Shown here piece by piece: positions 9,106-19,726 of a DNA stretch of 39,305 nt (its first letter is position 1; each line of letters begins with the position of its first letter). Under the pieces are notes generated by a model. The model was not told the DNA's origin. It was given only the letters and a program-made list of their open reading frames with translations, and did not search any database. The stretch lies in contig JAGLOS010000004.1 of the NCBI GenBank assembly GCA_023137615.1, forward strand, positions 1 through 39,305, in the 5' to 3' direction. The translations under genes were made by a program, and so were the position numbers. This DNA is from Minisyncoccota bacterium (GTDB taxonomy: Bacteria > Patescibacteriota > Minisyncoccia > Phycocordibacterales > JAGLOS01).

Positions 9106-9159
9106 ACAGTAGTTGATAAGTTAGTAAGTTTTTAAGTTGATAAGTTACCACGTTTATAT

Positions 9160-9543
9160 ATGAGAATCCTAGGAGTTACAATACCCGATAATAAAAGATT
9201 AGAGATGGGACTTACCGCCGTATTTGGCATTGGCCGTACTCGAGCGCAAAAGATACTTGACGAAGCAAAGATCGACCATGGAAAAAAAGCAAAAGATCTT
9301 TCGTCTGATGAAGAAAATAAGATACGTACAATAATAGAGAGTGGTTCAAAGGTTGAAGGAGATCTAAAAAGAGAGACCTCAATGAATATAAAACGCTTGA
9401 AAGACATTCGTGCGTATCGAGGTATTCGACACGAACGTCGGTTGCCGGTACGAGGTCAGAATTCAAAGACAAATTCACGAACTGTTCGTGGAAATGTCCG
9501 AAATACCATGGGTTCAGGACGTCGAAAAACTGAGAAGACTTAA
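9160..9543 (+). CDS. rpsM: 30S ribosomal protein S13
   Basis: [33 protein letters not shown]...[14 protein letters not shown]. Confidence 0.95.
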   Translation: MRILGVTIPDNKRLEMGLTAVFGIGRTRAQKILDEAKIDHGKKAKDLSSDEENKIRTIIESGSKVEGDLKRETSMNIKRLKDIRAYRGIRHERRLPVRGQNSKTNSRTVRGNVRNTMGSGRRKTEKT

Positions 9544-9589
9544 ATAGGATCGTAGATGTTATAAGGTTGGAAAATTATAAAGTTTTGAT

Positions 9590-10024
9590 ATGGGAAAAAA
9601 ACGTATTGTAAAAAAAGGAGGAAACACTGTTGACGAGGGATTGAAATCTCGTTCTTTGTCTCGTGTACCGAAAAAGAAATTAGTTGCCGGAACGCTCTAT
9701 GTACAGTCTACATACAACAACACGAAGCTTCTTCTTGCTGATAAAAAAGGAAATGCGATCCTTTCTGCGTCGTCCGGATCTCTTGGCTTCAAGGGTGCAA
9801 AAAAAGGGACGCCATTTGCGGCAGCGAAAGTGGGGGAGCTTTTGGGAGAAAAAGCATCTCTTATGGGTGTAAAAGAAGTTGATGCCATTGTAAAAGGTGT
9901 TGGTTCGGGACGTGAATCAGCTATCCGTGCATTTACTTCAAAGAATATTAATTTAACAGCAATTATAGACAGAACACCGGTGCCGCACAATGGTCCGAGA
10001 CCGCGTAAAGCACGACGTGTATAA
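9590..10024 (+). CDS. rpsK: 30S ribosomal protein S11
   Basis: GTLYVQSTYNNTKLLLADKKGN...GFKGAKKGTPFAA...GSGRESAIRAF...DRTPVPHNGPRPRKARRV. Confidence 0.95.
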   Translation: MGKKRIVKKGGNTVDEGLKSRSLSRVPKKKLVAGTLYVQSTYNNTKLLLADKKGNAILSASSGSLGFKGAKKGTPFAAAKVGELLGEKASLMGVKEVDAIVKGVGSGRESAIRAFTSKNINLTAIIDRTPVPHNGPRPRKARRV

Positions 10025-10046
10025 GTTTTAGTATTATTTACGGTTT

Positions 10047-10679
10047 ATGATTATCGAGAAAAAATGTAAAAAATGCCGACGAGCTGGTGAAAAACTCTTT
10101 TTAAAGGGAGAAAAATGTTTTACGCCAAAATGTGTTTTTGAGAAAAAGCCGTTTCCCCCGGGATTACCGCTTTCTGCGAGAAAACATCGTTCAATGATGA
10201 CTGAGTATGGTATACAGCTTAAAGAAAAACAGAAAGTTCGAAATGTATATCGTTTGAGCGAAAAGCAGTTTTCAGCATATGTAAAGAATGCCGCAAGCGT
10301 CAAGGATATTGCGCCAACGGAACAGTTGTTCAGAAATCTTGAAACACGTCTGGATAATGTAGCATTTCGACTTGGTTTTGCGAATTCACGACCTCTTGCG
10401 CGTCAGATCGTTTCTCATGGACACCTTACTGTAAATGGACGGCGTGTAGATATTCCTTCATACAAACTTCGAAAGGATGATGTGGTAGAGCTTCGAGAAC
10501 AAAGCAAAGCGAAACCCCTTTTTGCGGACCTTGTTGAGAAGCTTCAGAAACATACGGCACCATCTTGGTTGAAGCTTGATGCAAAGAAGATGCAGGGCGT
10601 GATCCAAGGAGATCCATCATTAGAGCATTCTGATATGACATTTAATTTAACCTCTGTCATGGAGTATTACAGTCGATAG
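10047..10679 (+). CDS. rpsD: 30S ribosomal protein S4 (zinc-binding, four-Cys form)
   Basis: CKKCRRAGEKLFLKGEKCFTPKC N-terminus; LETRLDNVAFRLGFANSRPLARQIVSHGHLTVNGRRVDIPSYKL S4 domain. Confidence 0.95.
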   Translation: MIIEKKCKKCRRAGEKLFLKGEKCFTPKCVFEKKPFPPGLPLSARKHRSMMTEYGIQLKEKQKVRNVYRLSEKQFSAYVKNAASVKDIAPTEQLFRNLETRLDNVAFRLGFANSRPLARQIVSHGHLTVNGRRVDIPSYKLRKDDVVELREQSKAKPLFADLVEKLQKHTAPSWLKLDAKKMQGVIQGDPSLEHSDMTFNLTSVMEYYSR

Positions 10680-10795
10680 TTCAAACTTGCAATTTGTGAG
10701 AAATATAGTATAATTTTCACACATTATTTTTTTATTTTGGGCTTAAAAACCCGTATTAATTACTAGAATAATTAACATAATCAAATCAATTTACT

Positions 10796-11752
10796 ATGAA
10801 TGATTATAATATAGTACTTCCGTCAAAACCAAAAGTTGTTTCAGAGGAAAAACTGATCGGAAAATATGAAATTGACGGACTATACCCGGGGTATGGTCAT
10901 ACTCTTGGAAATTCTCTACGACGGATCATCCTTTCCTCGTTGCATGGTGCCGCTATCACAATGGTAAAGATCGAAGGGGCCCAACATGAGTTCTCAACTA
11001 TCGATGGAGTAAAAGAAGATGTTGTTACTATCCTGCTTAACCTAAAGAGGGTTCGTTTTAAACTTCTTACTGATGAACCACAGACGGTAACTCTTTCTGT
11101 AAAGGGAATAAAGGATGTTACTGCGGCAGATTGTGACGTACAGGGACAAGTGGAAGTGTTAAATCCAAAACAACATATTGCAACACTTACCAATAAAAAC
11201 GCATCACTTACGATCGAATTGCGTGTTCAAAAAGGTCTTGGATATGTCTCAAAAGAGAATCTTCACACTGAAAAAGTTGAGATCGGTTCTATCGCCCTTG
11301 ATGCAATATTTACCCCGATTCGACGAGTTAATTATGAGGTTGAGAATATGCGTGTCGGAGACAGAACAGATTATAATCGATTGCATATTACGATCGAAAC
11401 AGATGGTACTATGACGCCTCGAGAAGCATTGGAAAGCTCTATTGAGATCATGATCAATCAGTTTAAAGCTATTATTGGTTTTCAAGAAGAGGAAGAAGAG
11501 GTCTTGGAAGAGGTTGAAGAGAAAAAAGAAGAGGTTGAAGAGATCGATAGTGAATTTCTTAAAACTCGAATTGATACACTTGATCTTTCGACACGTACCG
11601 CCAACGCACTTGATGCGGCAAATATTCGTACTATTGGCGGGTTGGCGCGAAAAAAAGCAAGTGACCTCTTGGCATTTGACGGTCTTGGAGAAAAAGGTCT
11701 TGGGGAAATAAAAAGCATTTTAAGTGAACATAATATTACACTAAAGGACTAA
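10796..11752 (+). CDS. rpoA: DNA-directed RNA polymerase subunit alpha
   Basis: GHTLGNSLRRIILSSLHGAAIT; alpha-CTD TRTANALDAANIRTIGGLARKKASDLLAFDGLGEKGLGEI; acidic linker. Confidence 0.95.
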   Translation: MNDYNIVLPSKPKVVSEEKLIGKYEIDGLYPGYGHTLGNSLRRIILSSLHGAAITMVKIEGAQHEFSTIDGVKEDVVTILLNLKRVRFKLLTDEPQTVTLSVKGIKDVTAADCDVQGQVEVLNPKQHIATLTNKNASLTIELRVQKGLGYVSKENLHTEKVEIGSIALDAIFTPIRRVNYEVENMRVGDRTDYNRLHITIETDGTMTPREALESSIEIMINQFKAIIGFQEEEEEVLEEVEEKKEEVEEIDSEFLKTRIDTLDLSTRTANALDAANIRTIGGLARKKASDLLAFDGLGEKGLGEIKSILSEHNITLKD

Positions 11753-11772
11753 AATATTAATTAATAACAATC

Positions 11773-12123
11773 ATGAGACATCACGTAGGCAATAGAAAAT
11801 TCGGAAGACAGACAGATGAGAGGCGAGCATTTATGCGTTCTCTTGCGATTGCGCTTATTGAAAATGGCAAGATCAAAACAACAGAGGCACGCGCCAAAGA
11901 ACTTCGACCTTTCATTGAGAAGCTTGTAACAAAAGGACGAAAAGGTACTCTTGCTTCACGACGCCTTATCATTGCGCGTCTTGGTGGCGAGCATGGTGTG
12001 AAAAAGTTATGTGACGATATTTCTCCGAAGTATAAAGATAGAAAAGGTGGTTATACACGTATTACAAAACTTCCAAGTCGACCGGGAGATGCCAGTAGTA
12101 TGGCTGTGATCGAATTTGTTTAG
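11773..12123 (+). CDS. rplQ: 50S ribosomal protein L17
   Basis: MRHHVGNRKFGRQTDERRAFMRSLAIALIENGKIKTTEARAKELRPFIEKLVT. Confidence 0.96.
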   Translation: MRHHVGNRKFGRQTDERRAFMRSLAIALIENGKIKTTEARAKELRPFIEKLVTKGRKGTLASRRLIIARLGGEHGVKKLCDDISPKYKDRKGGYTRITKLPSRPGDASSMAVIEFV

Positions 12124-12156
12124 TAAATTGGTAAGAATTTGATATATTGAAAAAAT

Positions 12157-12504
12157 ATGAAAGAGTATACGATAGACGCGACGAATAAAGCTGTAGGACG
12201 TGTTGCAACAGAGGCGGCGGTTTTACTTATGGGTAAAAATACCCCTGAATTTCGAAAAAATATTGCACCGGATGTAAAAGTCACGATCGAAAATGCGTCA
12301 AAAGTAAAATATAATCCGAAAAAATTAAAACAAAAACTATATCAGCGATACTCGGGATATCCCGGTGGTAGAAAAGAGAGGACCATGGAAGAGCAGATCG
12401 GGGTAAAAGGATATCAGGGAATTTTTGAAAAGGCAGTGTATGGAATGTTGCCTGTGAATAAATTACGAAGTGTATTAATGAAAAAATTAACAGTAACAGA
12501 CTAA
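12157..12504 (+). CDS. rplM: 50S ribosomal protein L13
   Basis: IDATNKAVGRVATEAAVLLMGKNTPEF...YQRYSGYPGGRK...AVYGMLPVNKLR. Confidence 0.94.
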   Translation: MKEYTIDATNKAVGRVATEAAVLLMGKNTPEFRKNIAPDVKVTIENASKVKYNPKKLKQKLYQRYSGYPGGRKERTMEEQIGVKGYQGIFEKAVYGMLPVNKLRSVLMKKLTVTD

Positions 12505-12505
12505 T

Positions 12506-12970
12506 ATGACAGAAGTTGTAAATAAAATTAATATTGATGGGATCGAAGGTGTATCAACCACACGTAAAGAGTTGGCAGACGGAGAATACATCGAAACGGT
12601 TGGTCGTCGCAAAACAGCGGCTGCGCGTGTTCGTATTACTCCCGCTTCAAAAAATACTTTTACAGTAAATGGTAAAACACTCAAATCGTATTTTCCAACA
12701 CCCGTTCTTCAGACAACCGCCAAAAGTTCTCTTTCTAACTCGGGTATTGATACTAAATTTAACATTACTGTTATGGTAAAGGGCGGGGGTTCATCCGCGC
12801 AGGCCGAGGCGGTACGACATGGTGTGTCTCGAGCGCTTGTTGAATTTGATGGTGAACTCAGAAAGGCACTTAAAAAGTTAGGATATCTTAAACGAGATCC
12901 AAGAAAGAAAGAGCGAAAGAAATTTGGACTCAAAAAGGCACGAAAGGCGCCACAATGGTCGAAACGATAG
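12506..12970 (+). CDS. rpsI: 30S ribosomal protein S9
   Basis: ETVGRRKTAAARVRI...VMVKGGGSSAQAEAVRHGVSRALVEFD...RDPRKKERKKFGLKKARKAPQWSKR. Confidence 0.95.
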   Translation: MTEVVNKINIDGIEGVSTTRKELADGEYIETVGRRKTAAARVRITPASKNTFTVNGKTLKSYFPTPVLQTTAKSSLSNSGIDTKFNITVMVKGGGSSAQAEAVRHGVSRALVEFDGELRKALKKLGYLKRDPRKKERKKFGLKKARKAPQWSKR

Positions 12971-13065
12971 TTACTTCTCGTCGTTATTCTTTTTTGTTTG
13001 AAGGGTTCATGAAGTGATGTAGATCTGAGTAATAGTTTAACAATTAAAACTCATACGTTTTACCT

Positions 13066-13680
13066 ATGTCTAAAAAGGAAACAAAAAAAATCAGTCAGAA
13101 AGATCAAGAGAAATTTGATAGCGCTATAAAAAGCGAGTATACTGATGATGTTGAATTTACTGAAGAGGGAAGCGTTGGTAATGACACTATAAAAAAACTC
13201 CGTAAAAAATTAGCGGATTGTCAAAAAGAAAAACAAGAACATTTTGACAATTTACATCGTGCCAAAGCCGATTTTATAAATGCGCGAAAAGACCTGCACG
13301 AACAAACGAAAAAGGAAGTATCACAAGCACAAGGGGCAACGATAGAAGAGCTTTTGCCTGTGATAGATAGTTTTGATAGCGCTTTTGCAAATAAGGACGC
13401 ATGGGAAAAGGTTGATAAGAATTGGCGTATCGGTGTCGAGTATATTCATTCACAATTTCTCGATATTCTAAAAAACTCCGGTCTTTCAGTTGTCGACCCG
13501 ACCGGAGAAGTTTTTGATCCGAGTTTACATGTGTCTGTTGAAATGGTTGAGACGGATGATCCTAAAAAGGAAGATCGTGTGGCGGAAATTGTGCAAATGG
13601 GATATCAGATAGAAAACAGGATGATACGGCTACCAAAAGTAAAGGTTTTTTCGTATAAAAGCAGCAAAGAAGGCAAGTAA
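13066..13680 (+). CDS. grpE: Nucleotide exchange factor GrpE
   Basis: Coiled-coil N-terminus, ATIEELLPVIDSFDSAF, GLSVVDPTGEVFDPSLHVSVEMVETDDP; precedes dnaK. Confidence 0.93.
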   Translation: MSKKETKKISQKDQEKFDSAIKSEYTDDVEFTEEGSVGNDTIKKLRKKLADCQKEKQEHFDNLHRAKADFINARKDLHEQTKKEVSQAQGATIEELLPVIDSFDSAFANKDAWEKVDKNWRIGVEYIHSQFLDILKNSGLSVVDPTGEVFDPSLHVSVEMVETDDPKKEDRVAEIVQMGYQIENRMIRLPKVKVFSYKSSKEGK

Positions 13681-13730
13681 TTATTCTTTTTACTAATTAG
13701 TGATTATTGGAAATTAATATATAAAAAACT

Positions 13731-15662
13731 ATGGGAAAAATTTTAGGTATTGATCTTGGAACAACAAATTCTGCTATGGCGACCATGGAAGCGGGTGAGC
13801 CAAAAATAATTGAAAACTCCGACGGGGCGCGTACGACACCTTCAGTTGTTGCTTTGTCTAAAAAGAAAGAACGATTGGTTGGGTCCTTGGCAAAAAATCA
13901 AGCCGTTATGAATCCAAACAATACACTTTTTGGTATTAAACGACTCATAGGGCATGATTTTGATGATGAAGTGGTGCAAAAAGATATTCAAGTGGTACCG
14001 TTTAAGATCGAAAAATCAAAAAGTGGTGGTGTTGAGGTTAAGATGGGGGATAAATCACATCGACCGGAAGAGGTGTCTGCCATGATGTTGCAGAAATTAA
14101 AAAGCGATGCAGAAGCGAAGGTTGGTGAAAAGATAACCGAAGCTGTGATCACAGTGCCTGCATATTTTGATGACTCACAAAGAAAAGCAACAAAAGACGC
14201 GGGGAAAATTGCCGGTTTTGACGTAAAACGCATTATCAACGAACCTACGGCAGCAGCTCTTGCGTATGGTTTTAATAAGAAAAAAGATGAGCAGATCGTT
14301 GTGTACGATTTTGGCGGCGGAACGTTTGATGTCTCTGTCCTTGAGATAGGAGATAATGTTATTGAGGTAAAATCAACTGATGGTGACGCTCATATGGGAG
14401 GTGAGGATATTGATCAGAAGATCGTACTTTGGATCGTTGCAGAGTTTAAAAAAGAGAATGGCATTGATATAGGGAAAGATACTTCGGTATTACAGAGACT
14501 CAAAGAGGCGGCTGAAAAAGCAAAGCACGAACTTTCCTCCAAGAGTGAAGCGGAGATAAACATCCCGTTTATTACAGCAGATGACTCAGGACCAAAACAT
14601 CTTCTTTTAAAACTTTCTCGAGCAAAATTGGAGGAGCTCTCCGATGAATTCATCAAACAGTCTATTGAGATAACAAAGCGTGCTATTGAAGCATCTCCAT
14701 TTAGTAAAGAAGAGATCGATGAAGTGATCTTGGTTGGTGGACAGACGAGAATGCCCGCTATCTTTGAAGCAGTGAAGCAATTTTTCGGTAAAGACCCAAA
14801 CAGATCGATCAATCCGGATGAGGTTGTTGCGATGGGTGCTGCTATTCAGGCCGGCATATTACAGGGAGACGTACAGGATATGATACTTCTTGATGTTACT
14901 CCACTATCTTTAGGTATTGAAACCATGGGAGGTGTAGCTACAAAATTAGTAACAAAGAATACAACGATCCCGACGTCAGGATCACAAGTGTTTTCAACCG
15001 CAGCAGACAATCAGACCAGCGTTGAAGTACATGTTGTTCAAGGTGAGCGTGAAATGGCGGTTGATAACAAAAGTTTAGGGCGTTTCATTTTGGACGGTGT
15101 ACCACCCGCTCCCCGCGGCATTCCTCAGATCGAAGTGGTGTGTGATATTGATGCAAACGGTACCGTAACTGTGGGCGCAAAAGAAAAAACGACAGGCAAA
15201 GAGCAATCTATTACAATTCAAAGTTCCACTCTTTCAGAAGAAGAGGTAGAGCGCATGAAGAAAGACGCTGAAGAAAATGAAGAAGCAGACAAAAAGAAAA
15301 AAGAGCTGGCTGAGGTAAAAAATATGTCTGAACAGCTTGCATATACGGCAGAGAAAGCATTAAAAGACGGAGGGGACAAAGTTCCTGCGGATGTCAAAAG
15401 TGCTGTGGAAGACAAGATCAAAACCGTACGGGAGGTTGTTGATAAGGATGATCTAGATGCTAGTAAAAAGGCAACGGAGGAACTTTCTACGGAAATGCAA
15501 AAAATTGGTGAAGCTATGCAAAAGGCGGCTGCTCCGGAAGAATCGACATCAAGTAAAGAATCTCCAAAAGGTGAAAAGCAGAATGATGGTTCTGTTAAAG
15601 ATGCTGAGTTTGAAGAAAAGAAACCAGACGATGGATCGTCAGACGATAAAAAAGAAGCATAA
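13731..15662 (+). CDS. dnaK: Chaperone DnaK (Hsp70)
   Basis: [50 protein letters not shown]. Confidence 0.97.
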   Translation: MGKILGIDLGTTNSAMATMEAGEPKIIENSDGARTTPSVVALSKKKERLVGSLAKNQAVMNPNNTLFGIKRLIGHDFDDEVVQKDIQVVPFKIEKSKSGGVEVKMGDKSHRPEEVSAMMLQKLKSDAEAKVGEKITEAVITVPAYFDDSQRKATKDAGKIAGFDVKRIINEPTAAALAYGFNKKKDEQIVVYDFGGGTFDVSVLEIGDNVIEVKSTDGDAHMGGEDIDQKIVLWIVAEFKKENGIDIGKDTSVLQRLKEAAEKAKHELSSKSEAEINIPFITADDSGPKHLLLKLSRAKLEELSDEFIKQSIEITKRAIEASPFSKEEIDEVILVGGQTRMPAIFEAVKQFFGKDPNRSINPDEVVAMGAAIQAGILQGDVQDMILLDVTPLSLGIETMGGVATKLVTKNTTIPTSGSQVFSTAADNQTSVEVHVVQGEREMAVDNKSLGRFILDGVPPAPRGIPQIEVVCDIDANGTVTVGAKEKTTGKEQSITIQSSTLSEEEVERMKKDAEENEEADKKKKELAEVKNMSEQLAYTAEKALKDGGDKVPADVKSAVEDKIKTVREVVDKDDLDASKKATEELSTEMQKIGEAMQKAAAPEESTSSKESPKGEKQNDGSVKDAEFEEKKPDDGSSDDKKEA

Positions 15663-15784
15663 AACAAAGATCACAGTTTTTTAACGCAGTGAGTTTATGT
15701 TCTCTTGAAGCTTCTTGTAATATGGAAGATGAGATATTATGCGTAGGATAGTTGATCGTTTTGTGGTATAAAAGGATATATAAT

Positions 15785-16855
15785 ATGAAAAATAAAGACT
15801 ATTATAATGTTTTGGGCGTTGACAAAAAGGCATCAAAAGAAGATATAAAAAAGAGTTATAGAAAACTTGTTCATAAGTATCATCCTGATAAAGAAGGCGG
15901 AAATGAAGCGAAATTTAAAGAGGCAAGTGAGGCCTACTCTGTCCTGTCTGATGATAAAAGACGAGCAGAATACGATACATATGGACACGTCTTTAATGGT
16001 GCTGACGGAGCGCAGGGCGCGGGTTATGGTGGTTTTGAAGGTTTCGGACAAGGACAAGGATTTCAGGATTTTGATCTGGGGGATATTTTCGGAGATTTTT
16101 TTGGCGGTGGGCAAGGTAGAGCACGCGCTCGACGTGGACGGGATATTTCGATTGATCTGGAAATCCCATTTACCGAGGCGATCTTTGGTACCAACCGTAC
16201 CGTTTTGTTAAATAAAACAAGTACCTGTGGTGCATGTAAAGGAAGCGGCGCAGAGGAAGGTTCCGGTACTGAGACATGTACGACGTGTAATGGACAGGGT
16301 AAGATCCATGAAACACGGCAGTCGTTTTTAGGGGCGGTTTCAACGACACGAGAATGTGGCGTATGTCACGGAACCGGTTCTGTACCAAAAGTCAGGTGTA
16401 AGAAATGTGCCGGGCTTGGTGTTAATAAGGGACAAAATGAGATCAAAATAAAGATTCCGTCGGGTATTCAAAATGGTGAAATGATACGTATGACAGGTGC
16501 CGGAGAGGCGATCTCATATGGAGTCCCGGGAGATCTGTATGCAAAGATCCACGTTAAACCACATTCACAGTTCATACGAGAAGGAGACAATCTTATTATG
16601 GACCTTGATATCAAACTTACCGATGCGTTGCTCGGTGCGGAATATGAGATTCGAGCAATAGACGACAAGTTGATCAAGCTTAAGGTTCCTGCCGGAGTAA
16701 CGGTTGGAGAAACCCTTCGGGTGCGAGGGAAGGGGGTACCCGTCGAAGGAAGAAAGACGGGAGATCTTATGGTAAAACTTCATATCAAAATGCCGCTTAA
16801 AATGTCACGGTCAGCTAAAAAATTGATCGGGGAACTCAAAAAAGAGGGAATGTGA
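15785..16855 (+). CDS. dnaJ: Chaperone DnaJ
   Basis: J domain [10 protein letters not shown] region; four zinc motifs CGAC, CTTC, CGVC, CKKC; ATG at 15785. Confidence 0.96.
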   Translation: MKNKDYYNVLGVDKKASKEDIKKSYRKLVHKYHPDKEGGNEAKFKEASEAYSVLSDDKRRAEYDTYGHVFNGADGAQGAGYGGFEGFGQGQGFQDFDLGDIFGDFFGGGQGRARARRGRDISIDLEIPFTEAIFGTNRTVLLNKTSTCGACKGSGAEEGSGTETCTTCNGQGKIHETRQSFLGAVSTTRECGVCHGTGSVPKVRCKKCAGLGVNKGQNEIKIKIPSGIQNGEMIRMTGAGEAISYGVPGDLYAKIHVKPHSQFIREGDNLIMDLDIKLTDALLGAEYEIRAIDDKLIKLKVPAGVTVGETLRVRGKGVPVEGRKTGDLMVKLHIKMPLKMSRSAKKLIGELKKEGM

Positions 16856-16984
16856 TCGGGGTAAACAAAAAAGATCGTGATCGGAAATAAATTTATTGAA
16901 CAATTAGATACAAAAACAAAATATTATGAAGATCCGATCATTGTTGCAAAAGTAGATATTTTACATAGTAAACAATAAATTTAT

Positions 16985-18031
16985 ATGGATTCTTACAATA
17001 CACTAATCTTTCTTAGCTTGTCTATAGTGGGAACAGTTCTTGTAATTTTTGTAACATATACAATACTCAAACATCGTCTTTTTAATATGAAAGTATTTGT
17101 TGTGGGGTATTTTTCATTTTTTATATCGTTGATCTTTCTTATCCAATTCTTAACTTCGTCGGGCGGAGCAAAAAGGGTGATAAGTGGTTCTCTGTTCATA
17201 ATGACGGTATTATTTGGGATCAAACTTGTTAAAAGTACCATTAAAGATATTGAAGATCGCAAGTATATTGAAGAACTTGGTGATGATCTGGTTGTGGTAA
17301 ATGAACAACTGCGTCAAAAAGACAAACAAAAGTCAGATTTTATATCAATTGCTTCTCATCAACTACGCACTCCTTTGACTGCTATTAAAGGATATTCGTC
17401 ACTTATTCTTGAAGGCTCATTTGGTGATGTCGCAGATAAACCGCGTGAAGAGATACAAAAAATATTTGAGGCGAGCCAACGTATGGTGATGATCGTTGAA
17501 AATTTTTTGACAATGTCGAGTATTGAAAGAGGTAGAATGTTTTATAAATTTGAAGTACTTGATCTGCAGAAGATCTCAAAAGAGGTAGTAGAGGAAATGA
17601 GAGTAGTTGCAGATGAGCATGGCATTGAATTGCGCTTTAATGAAGATACGGGATCAACCTATCCTGTACGTGCGGATAACACAAAAATAAGACAAGTTGT
17701 GCACAATTTGCTGGATGATTCCATTCGGCATACTCAAGAAGGGTTTGTTACGGTTTCTCTTTCATGTTCTCAACACGGTGATCATATTACACTTGCAATA
17801 TCAGATACCGGTAAAGGTGCTACAAGAGAAAAGCTTAAGCAATTGTTCAGAAAATGCGAGTCGGATATTTGCATAGACAAAACACACAAAGAAACAGGAG
17901 CAGAGCTCTTTATTGCAAAAGAGATCGTGAAAGCGCATCGTGGTAAAATATGGGCAGAATCAGAAGGTGTTGGTATGGGGCTCACGTTTTTTATAGAATT
18001 ACCACAGGTAAAAGAAAAGGTTTTAACATAA
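16985..18031 (+). CDS. Membrane sensor histidine kinase with intact DHp but degenerate catalytic motifs
   Basis: DFISIASHQLRTPLTAIKGYSSLI phosphoacceptor region; N-box NLLDDSIRHT; G1-like DTGKGA; G2 region GAELFIAK. Confidence 0.85.
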   Translation: MDSYNTLIFLSLSIVGTVLVIFVTYTILKHRLFNMKVFVVGYFSFFISLIFLIQFLTSSGGAKRVISGSLFIMTVLFGIKLVKSTIKDIEDRKYIEELGDDLVVVNEQLRQKDKQKSDFISIASHQLRTPLTAIKGYSSLILEGSFGDVADKPREEIQKIFEASQRMVMIVENFLTMSSIERGRMFYKFEVLDLQKISKEVVEEMRVVADEHGIELRFNEDTGSTYPVRADNTKIRQVVHNLLDDSIRHTQEGFVTVSLSCSQHGDHITLAISDTGKGATREKLKQLFRKCESDICIDKTHKETGAELFIAKEIVKAHRGKIWAESEGVGMGLTFFIELPQVKEKVLT

Positions 18032-18032
18032 T

Positions 18033-19640
18033 ATGGAACAAATTCCACTACAATTATACACGGTTCTTTATCTTACTCTTGCAATGGCAAGCGCTGTTGT
18101 GGGTATGCTTGTATTTAGTCGAGACAAAAAAAGACCGTCAAACATATTCTTTTTAGCCCTTGCTGTATCTATTGGTCTATGGTTTGCTTCTGTCGCCGTT
18201 CGTATGGGTGATATTTTTGTTCCTCCGGATTCATTTAATGTTGTACTCCCGTATATTTTTATAGTATTAACTTCTTTATTCTTTCTGCTTTTCGCACTCA
18301 CGTTTACACAAAAAAGAATGTGCATTTCAAACGCCGCTACCGTGCTTATTTTTTCGCCATATGCTCTTATCACACTCATCTTATATTTTTTTCCTTTATA
18401 CATAGTGAAAATTTCAAACAATGGCTGCGAAAAGGGACCTCTTTATTGGGTTTTTGTCGTATATGTGATCGGATACGTTGTTGCAGGTTTATTTTTGCTT
18501 TTTAAAAGGTATCAAGCAAGTGCCGGTGTGTTCAAATCAATATTGCGTTCCATAATTTGGATCGTCGGGGGTGGACTTTTCACTTTGTTTATAACTACTA
18601 TTATTTACATTTTATCAAACAATGAATTGTTCCGTCTTCTTGGATATTTGTCTGTGTGTGCTGTTCTTATTGGGGTTGGTTTTAAGATCATGCAATATCA
18701 TAGGTGGCGAATAAAGCCATTTCTTACTGAACTGTCTGTGTTGTTCATGTCGTTATCTCTTATCGTACAGATGTTTTTTGGGAATACCTCAGAGGTTTTG
18801 CTGAATACTGCAATTTTGTTTTTCTTTATTATTTCAGGATATTTCTTGGTCAAAAGTATCAGTCGTGAAGCTCGAGTGCAAGATGAGATAGAGAAGCTCG
18901 TGAAGGATCTTACTGATGTTAACGAGCAACTGCAGATACTTGATAAAAGAAAATCAGAATTTGTGAAAATATCGGCGTACCATTTGAAGGACCCTCTCAT
19001 AGCTATCAAAGGGCATGCTTCAATGGTCCTTGAAGAATCGTCTGAAAAAGATATAAACAAAAACACCAGAGAGGCAACCCAAAAGATATTTAAAGCAAGT
19101 GAGAGGTTGATGAGCATTATTGGTGATTTTGTGAACATATCAAATATTGAGGGCGGAAAGATGGAATATATTTTTGAAGAGATTGATGTTAAGGAGTTAA
19201 CCGAAAGTGTTTTAGAGGAAATGAAAACTATGATCGAAAGGTCGGGTCTTGATGTGTCATTTGATACTGATGAGAGTACAGGATATGAAGTTGTGGCAGA
19301 CTCAGAGAAACTTCGTCAGGTGGTCTTAAATTTAACAGACAATGCTATTAAATATACTCCGCAAGGCAGCGTGAGTCTTTTCTTAAAGAGAGATACAGAG
19401 AATAAGAAATTACTGCTTACAATTACCGATACCGGTATTGGCATGAGCAAGGAGACGATCAATACTCTGTTTGAAAAGTTCAGCCGTGCACACGATGCCA
19501 ACAAAGTAAATACCGAAGGATCCGGGCTTGGGCTCTATGTGGCAAAAGAGATCATGAAAAAGCATAATGCGCGAATCTGGGTGGAATCTCCGGGAGAAGG
19601 GAAGGGTTCGACATTTTATCTTGAATTTAGTCTGAAGTGA
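18033..19640 (+). CDS. Multi-TM (7TM-type N-terminus) sensor histidine kinase
   Basis: Multiple N-terminal TM helices; EFVKISAYHLKDPLIAIKGHAS DHp; N-box NLTDNAIKYT; G1 DTGIGM; G2 GSGLGLYVAK. Confidence 0.88.
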   Translation: MEQIPLQLYTVLYLTLAMASAVVGMLVFSRDKKRPSNIFFLALAVSIGLWFASVAVRMGDIFVPPDSFNVVLPYIFIVLTSLFFLLFALTFTQKRMCISNAATVLIFSPYALITLILYFFPLYIVKISNNGCEKGPLYWVFVVYVIGYVVAGLFLLFKRYQASAGVFKSILRSIIWIVGGGLFTLFITTIIYILSNNELFRLLGYLSVCAVLIGVGFKIMQYHRWRIKPFLTELSVLFMSLSLIVQMFFGNTSEVLLNTAILFFFIISGYFLVKSISREARVQDEIEKLVKDLTDVNEQLQILDKRKSEFVKISAYHLKDPLIAIKGHASMVLEESSEKDINKNTREATQKIFKASERLMSIIGDFVNISNIEGGKMEYIFEEIDVKELTESVLEEMKTMIERSGLDVSFDTDESTGYEVVADSEKLRQVVLNLTDNAIKYTPQGSVSLFLKRDTENKKLLLTITDTGIGMSKETINTLFEKFSRAHDANKVNTEGSGLGLYVAKEIMKKHNARIWVESPGEGKGSTFYLEFSLK

Positions 19641-19726
19641 AACGATTGAAAGAGTATTGTTTTTTTGTATAAATATCGTAATGAATAGTGGCAAAATAGT
19701 CATATTTTTGCTAGTATTACAACATT

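Noticed and set aside
13000-13065. Looked for a CIRCE operator upstream of grpE
   Set aside because: No TTAGCACTC-N9-GAGTGCTAA-like inverted repeat seen and no hrcA gene in the window; absence in this segment alone is not a finding.
16878-16979. Short GTG-start frame after dnaJ (VIGNKFIEQLDTKTKYYEDPIIVAKVDILHSKQ)
   Set aside because: Only 33 aa, no convincing ribosome-binding site or similarity; not enough to call.
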